Positions 5,571 through 8,987 of a stretch of DNA of 8,987 bases are shown here, one piece after another. A program made the translations under genes and the position numbers. Position 1 is the first letter of the stretch, and every line of letters begins with the position of its first letter. The notes under the pieces are model-generated. The model had not been told where the DNA came from. It saw nothing but the letters and a program-made list of their open reading frames with translations, and ran no database searches. The DNA is from Nitrospinota bacterium (GTDB lineage: Bacteria; Nitrospinota; Nitrospinia; Nitrospinales; VA-1), in NCBI GenBank assembly GCA_022567815.1, contig JADFGI010000099.1, positions 1 to 8,987 on the forward strand, in the 5' to 3' direction.

Positions 5571-5685
5571 CCAGCCTGGGGCTGGATCAAATATTAACGC
5601 GCTATGGATTTATGGCTGACTGAATCCTCCATCGTGCGGAGTTTTTTCAGGGCTCGTGAGCGTAGCGAGCGTCAGCCCTCCTGCG
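5571..5685 (+). repeat. Composite repeat, copy B (alpha-beta-gamma start)
   Basis: The alpha hairpin here is CCAGC-CTGGG-GCTGG, close to those in the radical SAM gene, followed by ATCAAATATTAACGCGCTA. The rest (5605-5685) is the second member of the 81-base direct repeat. Confidence 0.9.
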
Positions 5686-5715
5686 TAGCAGGCTTTTCCT
5701 CCCCACGTAGTGGGG
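5651..5715 (+). repeat. Gamma module copy 2
   Basis: GGGCT...AGCCC encloses CGTGAGCGTAGCGAGCGT. CCTGC-GTA-GCAGG, the CTTTTCCT linker and CCCCAC-GTA-GTGGGG follow. It overlaps the end of composite copy B and lies directly downstream of accD on the opposite strand. Confidence 0.85.
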
Positions 5716-5716
5716 T

Positions 5717-5730
5717 CCCGCGTTAGCGGG
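5717..5730. repeat. Hairpin with the accD stop codon in its loop
   Basis: CCCGC (5717-5721) and GCGGG (5726-5730) pair around the loop GTTA, and the accD stop TAA (5725-5723 on the minus strand) is in that loop. It has the same style as the neighbouring repeat hairpins, so the repeat array seems to reach into the last codons of accD. Confidence 0.6.
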
Positions 5731-6577
5731 CGATGGGTTTGTTACCCAACATGCTCAAGAGATTGTCCAGAGTCTTTTTCATGTCCTTGCGGTGAATCAC
5801 ATTGTCGATCAACCCGTGCTCGACCAGAAACTCCGATCTTTGGAAGCCTTCCGGCAATTTTTGCTGGATGGTCTGTTCAATCACCCTGGGACCCGCAAAC
5901 CCGATCAATGCGCCCGGTTCGGCGAAAATCACATCTCCCAGCATCGCAAAACTTGCCGACACCCCTCCGGTGGTAGGGTCGGTCAAAATCGAAATATAAG
6001 GAAGTTTATGCTCGTCAAGCTTCTTCAAGGCGGAAGCGGTTTTAGCCATTTGCATCAGGGATAAAATTCCTTCCTGCATGCGTGCCCCGCCCGAACAACT
6101 GACGATGATGACAGCGTTCCCGTTTTCGATGGCGCGCTCGATACAGCGGGTGATCTTTTCTCCCACCACCGAACCCATACTGCCGCCCATGAATTTAAAC
6201 TCGAAAACACTGATTTCCACCGGGTGGTCTCCCAAAACTCCGGAGCCGGTGATGAGCGCGTCGTGGGAGTAACCCTTTTTAAACGTGGCGCGAATCCGAT
6301 CCTTGTATTTCTTTTTATCTTTAAATTTTAAAGGATCCGTTGAAGTCAGGTTCTCATCGCGCTCGACAAACGTCCCCGGATTGATCAGATAACTGAGGCG
6401 CTCTCTCGCGTCGGCGCGGAAATGGTAATCACAATTAGGGCAAACTTTGAGATTTTTATCCACCTCCGCAATATATAACTGTTCCCCGCACCCTTTACAC
6501 TCAACCCAGATAATTTCCGGTTTGGTGATTTTAGGCCCGAGTCCGGTTTTAACTTTGAGTTTGTCAAACCACGACAT
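5723..6577 (-). CDS. accD: Acetyl-CoA carboxylase carboxyltransferase, beta subunit
   Basis: The 284-residue product has the AccD N-terminal zinc finger (Cys27, Cys30, Cys46, Cys49 in CKGCG and CPNCD), followed by the crotonase-like carboxyltransferase fold. Family words are plain: GGSMGSVVGEK, SCSGGARMQEG, DPTTGGVSASFAMLGD and AEPGALIGFAGPRVIEQTI. With AccA it moves the carboxyl group from carboxybiotin to acetyl-CoA, making malonyl-CoA for fatty-acid synthesis in the cytoplasm. Length is close to the usual 280-305. The ATG has GAGGA eight bases upstream. The 84-bp gap after pssA is AT-rich and contains no strong promoter that I can defend, so read-through from pssA is likely. The final codons lie in a repeat-like hairpin. 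No accA is present in the window. Confidence 0.97.
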   Translation of the reverse strand: MSWFDKLKVKTGLGPKITKPEIIWVECKGCGEQLYIAEVDKNLKVCPNCDYHFRADARERLSYLINPGTFVERDENLTSTDPLKFKDKKKYKDRIRATFKKGYSHDALITGSGVLGDHPVEISVFEFKFMGGSMGSVVGEKITRCIERAIENGNAVIIVSCSGGARMQEGILSLMQMAKTASALKKLDEHKLPYISILTDPTTGGVSASFAMLGDVIFAEPGALIGFAGPRVIEQTIQQKLPEGFQRSEFLVEHGLIDNVIHRKDMKKTLDNLLSMLGNKPIAR

Positions 6578-6661
6578 AGAGCATCCTCGCTGATAACCTG
6601 ATAGCTCTCCTTTTGCAGGGACAGGTTAAAATTAATGTGTTAACTACTTGTAATTATTGTA

Positions 6662-7459
6662 TCAGGATTTTTCAGAAGGCGAGGGGATGTTTTCAGTTAC
6701 CGCTATATTTTTAAGCTTTCTACTGGAGATCAGATGAGCGATGGGGCCCATGACGGTATAGGAAAAGCTGAGAACGAAAAGGGCAATCCTTGGGATGATG
6801 GCCAGCACATATATAAAGAAAACCACGAATAAAAATCGGGGGAAAACCACACGCTTCTTAAAATTCAATTTCTTCATGGCGGGATATTTTATATTGCTGA
6901 CCATGAGGAAGGCCAGACTATAAACGACTACGACCATCACGACTGGATTTATTCGAGCGGAAAATAAATCTTCAAATCCGATAACCAGGGAAGCCAGAAC
7001 CGCCGCCGCCGCTGGCGTGGGGAGACCGATAAAATGATTGCCCTTGACATCCGGTTTGGTGATATTGAATCTGGCGAGCCTGAGCGCCGCGCAAAGCAGA
7101 AACAAAAAAGCCGCCATCCAGCCCACTCGATTGAAAGGTTTCATGACCCAGGAATAGGCCAGAAAAGCCGGGGCCATGCCGAAGGAAATGATGTCTGCCA
7201 GGGAATCGTATTGAGCGCCAAAGGCGCTCGTGGTTTTGGTCATCCGGGCAACGCGTCCGTCCAGCACATCGAAAATAATCGCTACAACGATGGCCCATGC
7301 GGCCACATAATGCTGGTCATTGAAAACGGCGATGAAAGCGTAAAATCCGCAAAACACATTGCCCGTGGTGAAAAGGCTGGGCAGGATGTGAATCCCTTTT
7401 TTTAAATTTGCATATTTTCTTTTATTATATTTGTTTTCAGAATCCATAAAGACCGTCAA
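6662..7459 (-). CDS. pssA: CDP-diacylglycerol-serine O-phosphatidyltransferase
   Basis: The product carries the complete CDP-alcohol phosphatidyltransferase motif D-G-x2-A-R-x8-G-x3-D-x3-D (Asp67, Gly68, Ala71, Arg72, Gly81, Asp85, Asp89), whose acidic residues bind the metal ions and CDP. Several membrane segments follow (about 36-65, 95-125, 140-165, 168-185 and 205-235), as in the integral-membrane type II synthase. It condenses CDP-diacylglycerol with L-serine to phosphatidylserine at the inner membrane, feeding Psd encoded just upstream. The start is uncertain: a TTG at 7459 has AAGG seven bases upstream, while the ATG at 7447 removes only four residues but has little ribosome site. Spacing to psd is 24 bases, so co-transcription is expected. 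The linkage to psd supports serine rather than glycerol-phosphate as substrate. Confidence 0.93.
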   Translation of the reverse strand: MTVFMDSENKYNKRKYANLKKGIHILPSLFTTGNVFCGFYAFIAVFNDQHYVAAWAIVVAIIFDVLDGRVARMTKTTSAFGAQYDSLADIISFGMAPAFLAYSWVMKPFNRVGWMAAFLFLLCAALRLARFNITKPDVKGNHFIGLPTPAAAAVLASLVIGFEDLFSARINPVVMVVVVYSLAFLMVSNIKYPAMKKLNFKKRVVFPRFLFVVFFIYVLAIIPRIALFVLSFSYTVMGPIAHLISSRKLKNIAVTENIPSPSEKS

Positions 7460-7483
7460 GCCCGACCTTGAAATTACCGTTTC

Positions 7484-8191
7484 TTACCGCGTTGCAGCCA
7501 GATAGCCGATGACGGTTTTGCCACCCGCAACCATGTCACCTTCTTTGACCTTCAATTGAGTGTCCCCCGGAACCAGAAGGTCCACCCTGGAACCAAACCG
7601 GATCAAACCAAATCGCTGGCCCCTTTCAAATGTGTCACCTTCCCTGGCCCAACAAACGATTCTGCGGGCGATCAAACCGACAATTTGTTTTACGACGACA
7701 ACAGTGTCCCCGTTTTTTATCACCATTGTGTTTTGGACGTTTTCCGCCGACGCCGCCGGCCTGTCCGCAACCAGATATTTCCCGTCTCGTTTGATTTCGA
7801 TTCGCTCAATGGTTCCCGCCATGGGTATCCGGTTGATATGCACGTCCAACACGCTCAGAAAAATAGTGACCCGCGTACAACTTTTGTCTGTATATGGGTT
7901 TTCTTCATTTTCAACAATATGTTTGATCATTCCATCGGCCGGGGAAACCAGAGCGTCGGGCGCATCATCATCAATGGTTCGTTCCGGGTCGCGGAAAAAA
8001 CAAATAATGAGAGCGATCAATATCAGGCAAATCAAAAACCCAAAAAATGCCGAAGACATTGATACGGCCAACAGGACAAAGGCCAATATCCCCAAAGGGA
8101 AAATAAATATGAAGGCGTCTTCCGAAAAATTGGGTACTTTACTCAGTATTTTTTGTTGCAGCAGTGACACCAGATTGGATATGAGTTCCAT
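7484..8191 (-). CDS. psd: Phosphatidylserine decarboxylase, short type
   Basis: The 235-residue proenzyme has the self-cleavage site in RFGSR (Gly200-Ser201), where Ser201 becomes the pyruvoyl group. The other processing and catalytic residues are Asp86 in SPADG and His118 in DVHINR. Two adjacent hydrophobic stretches (about 26-43 and 45-65) anchor it in the inner membrane. It decarboxylates phosphatidylserine to phosphatidylethanolamine. The length and the GSR cleavage site place it in the short class that pairs with type II PssA, rather than the longer LGST class of Escherichia coli. The ATG has only a distant AAAGGA (about 14 bases away), which suggests weak initiation or coupling to ilvC, whose stop is 18 bases upstream. 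Confidence 0.95.
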   Translation of the reverse strand: MELISNLVSLLQQKILSKVPNFSEDAFIFIFPLGILAFVLLAVSMSSAFFGFLICLILIALIICFFRDPERTIDDDAPDALVSPADGMIKHIVENEENPYTDKSCTRVTIFLSVLDVHINRIPMAGTIERIEIKRDGKYLVADRPAASAENVQNTMVIKNGDTVVVVKQIVGLIARRIVCWAREGDTFERGQRFGLIRFGSRVDLLVPGDTQLKVKEGDMVAGGKTVIGYLAATR

Positions 8192-8209
8192 GAGGGGAAA
8201 AGAAATCCT

Positions 8210-8987
8210 TTATTTAAGTTTTTCACCGACAAACGGCATCATATTTCGCAACTTTTCGCCAACCGTCTCGATCAAGTGATTCGCATCCTGCTTGAGCCGG
8301 GCGTTGAATACGGGCCTGTTCGCCTGATTTTCCAGAATAAATTCCTTGGCAAAACTTCCGTCCTGAATTTCTTTTAAAATTTTCTTCATTTCAGCGCGGG
8401 TTTCTTTTGTGATGATCCGGGGACCTCGGGTCACATCGCCATAGGCCGCAGTTGTACTTATAGAATACCGCATATTTCCAATTCCGCCTTCATATATCAG
8501 GTCCACGATCAGTTTTAGTTCGTGGAGGCATTCAAAATAAGCCAGATCGGTGTTATAGCCCGCTTCCACCAGAGTGTCGAAACCTGCCCGAATGAGTTCG
8601 GTGACTCCGCCGCACAGGACCGCCTGTTCACCAAAGAGGTCGCTTAACGCTTCTGCTTCAAAACTGGTCGGCACCAACTTCTTTTTTTCAAACCCCAATG
8701 CTTCGGCCAGTTCCCGAATTGTTTTACTCGCCCTCCCGGACGCATCCCGCCCTACGGCAGAAAATGCCGAGATAAATTCAGACGCTTGATAACTTTCCCG
8801 CACCGCCGTACCGGGGGCGTGGGGGGCGATCAGAATCAGATCACAGTTGCTCGGTGGGTCAACATAACCAAAGTGAACAGAGAGCCCGTGCAAAAACCAG
8901 AGCGTCTTACCGGGAGTCAGGTAGTCTTTAACGTCACTTTGATAAACCCGCCCATGCAGATGGTCAGGGAAAGCAAAACAGATTATT
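8210..8987 (-). CDS. ilvC: Ketol-acid reductoisomerase family protein, 5' end cut by window edge
   Basis: The frame stays open from the stop at 8210 to the right edge, giving about 258 residues of a family usually near 330; the N-terminal Rossmann nucleotide-binding part is outside the window. The helical C-terminal domain is well kept: DLFGEQAVLCGG (metal-binding Asp and Glu), YFECLHELKLIVDLIYEGGI (two more metal-binding Glu), NMRYSIS and the EKLRNMMPF ending. An upstream active-site His is kept in LHGLSVHFG. The canonical APK lysine is histidine here (APHAPG, codon 8821-8819), and the following segment lacks the usual GGGxPxLIAV pattern. The enzyme would turn acetolactate into dihydroxy-isovalerate with NAD(P)H in valine, leucine and isoleucine synthesis. 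The altered lysine makes a divergent activity possible, so the symbol states family, not proven function. It leads the psd-pssA-accD series. Confidence 0.85.
   Translation of the reverse strand, partial: IICFAFPDHLHGRVYQSDVKDYLTPGKTLWFLHGLSVHFGYVDPPSNCDLILIAPHAPGTAVRESYQASEFISAFSAVGRDASGRASKTIRELAEALGFEKKKLVPTSFEAEALSDLFGEQAVLCGGVTELIRAGFDTLVEAGYNTDLAYFECLHELKLIVDLIYEGGIGNMRYSISTTAAYGDVTRGPRIITKETRAEMKKILKEIQDGSFAKEFILENQANRPVFNARLKQDANHLIETVGEKLRNMMPFVGEKLK

Larger units (their letters stand above)
5280..5722. other. Repeat-filled intergenic region between accD and the glycosyltransferase gene
   Basis: The 456 bases between the two genes (5267-5722) hold no open reading frame worth calling. 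They are almost entirely hairpins. In order: CCAGCCTGGGGGCTGG (5292-5307), a 12-base perfect palindrome CCTCCGCGGAGG (5310-5321), a gamma module (5355-5419), a composite alpha-beta-gamma copy (5421-5536), an alpha unit (5537-5570), a second composite (5571-5685) and a gamma end (5679-5715). A final hairpin covers the accD stop. The accD-proximal modules lack T-tracts on the minus strand, so they do not look like terminators for accD. Confidence 0.85.

Noticed and set aside
5280..5722. CRISPR array
   Set aside because: The repeats are palindromic modules of uneven spacing with no unique spacers of constant length, and no cas genes are present.
5679..5730. Intrinsic terminator for accD
   Set aside because: The hairpins are strong, but on the minus strand they are followed by A-rich or mixed sequence instead of a T-tract.
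6578..6661. Promoter between pssA and accD (TTACAA with a TTTAAC -10)
   Set aside because: Both boxes match poorly and the region is simply AT-rich; not enough to list as a feature.
7560..8279. Long plus-strand reading frame opposite psd
   Set aside because: It is a shadow of psd; the minus-strand frame has all the catalytic motifs.

Overview
The window looks like part of the chromosome of a Gram-negative-type bacterium. Its minus strand carries an ilvC-psd-pssA-accD cluster, which joins branched-chain amino acid synthesis, phosphatidylethanolamine synthesis and fatty-acid initiation. An ilvC-psd-pssA order is familiar from Desulfobacterota, Nitrospinota and related lineages. Together with the AsmA-like and DUF2059 exported proteins, it suggests that kind of organism; this is inference from gene content, with no marker gene to prove it. 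No phage, transposase, CRISPR array, tRNA or rRNA is visible.

Layout, left to right. Positions 1-393 hold no protein gene but contain a well-formed minus-strand small-RNA or leader unit: a TTGACA-type promoter, an RNA of about 185 nt with competing stems and an almost complete Shine-Dalgarno complement, and two tandem intrinsic terminators. An AsmA-like inner-membrane-anchored protein (394-1200, minus) and a secreted DUF2059 protein (1425-1958, plus) are divergent, with a recognisable promoter for the latter. A radical SAM/SPASM protein (2032-3318, minus) follows, then a GT-C (ArnT/PMT-like) polyprenol-dependent glycosyltransferase (3413-5266, minus). The last four genes, accD (5723-6577), pssA (6662-7459), psd (7484-8191) and an ilvC-type gene (8210 to the right edge, 5' end missing), run right to left and probably form an operon starting outside the window.

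The most distinctive structure is a family of short palindromic repeats. It fills the 450-bp gap between accD and the glycosyltransferase, and recurs between the convergent genes near 2000 and in the gap near 3400. It also lies inside two genes: as an in-frame tandem array encoding LGPAPAG-type repeats at the N-terminus of the radical SAM protein, and in inverted orientation in the C-terminal tail of the glycosyltransferase. The stems stay paired while their sequences vary, so structure appears to be what is kept. A second point of interest is the ilvC product, which has histidine where the family has an active-site lysine.

Functionally, Psd and PssA form a two-step route from CDP-diacylglycerol to phosphatidylethanolamine, and AccD supplies malonyl-CoA for the acyl chains, so the right half is a membrane-lipid cluster. 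The glycosyltransferase and radical SAM pair may modify an envelope glycan or lipid, but nothing in the sequence fixes the substrate.
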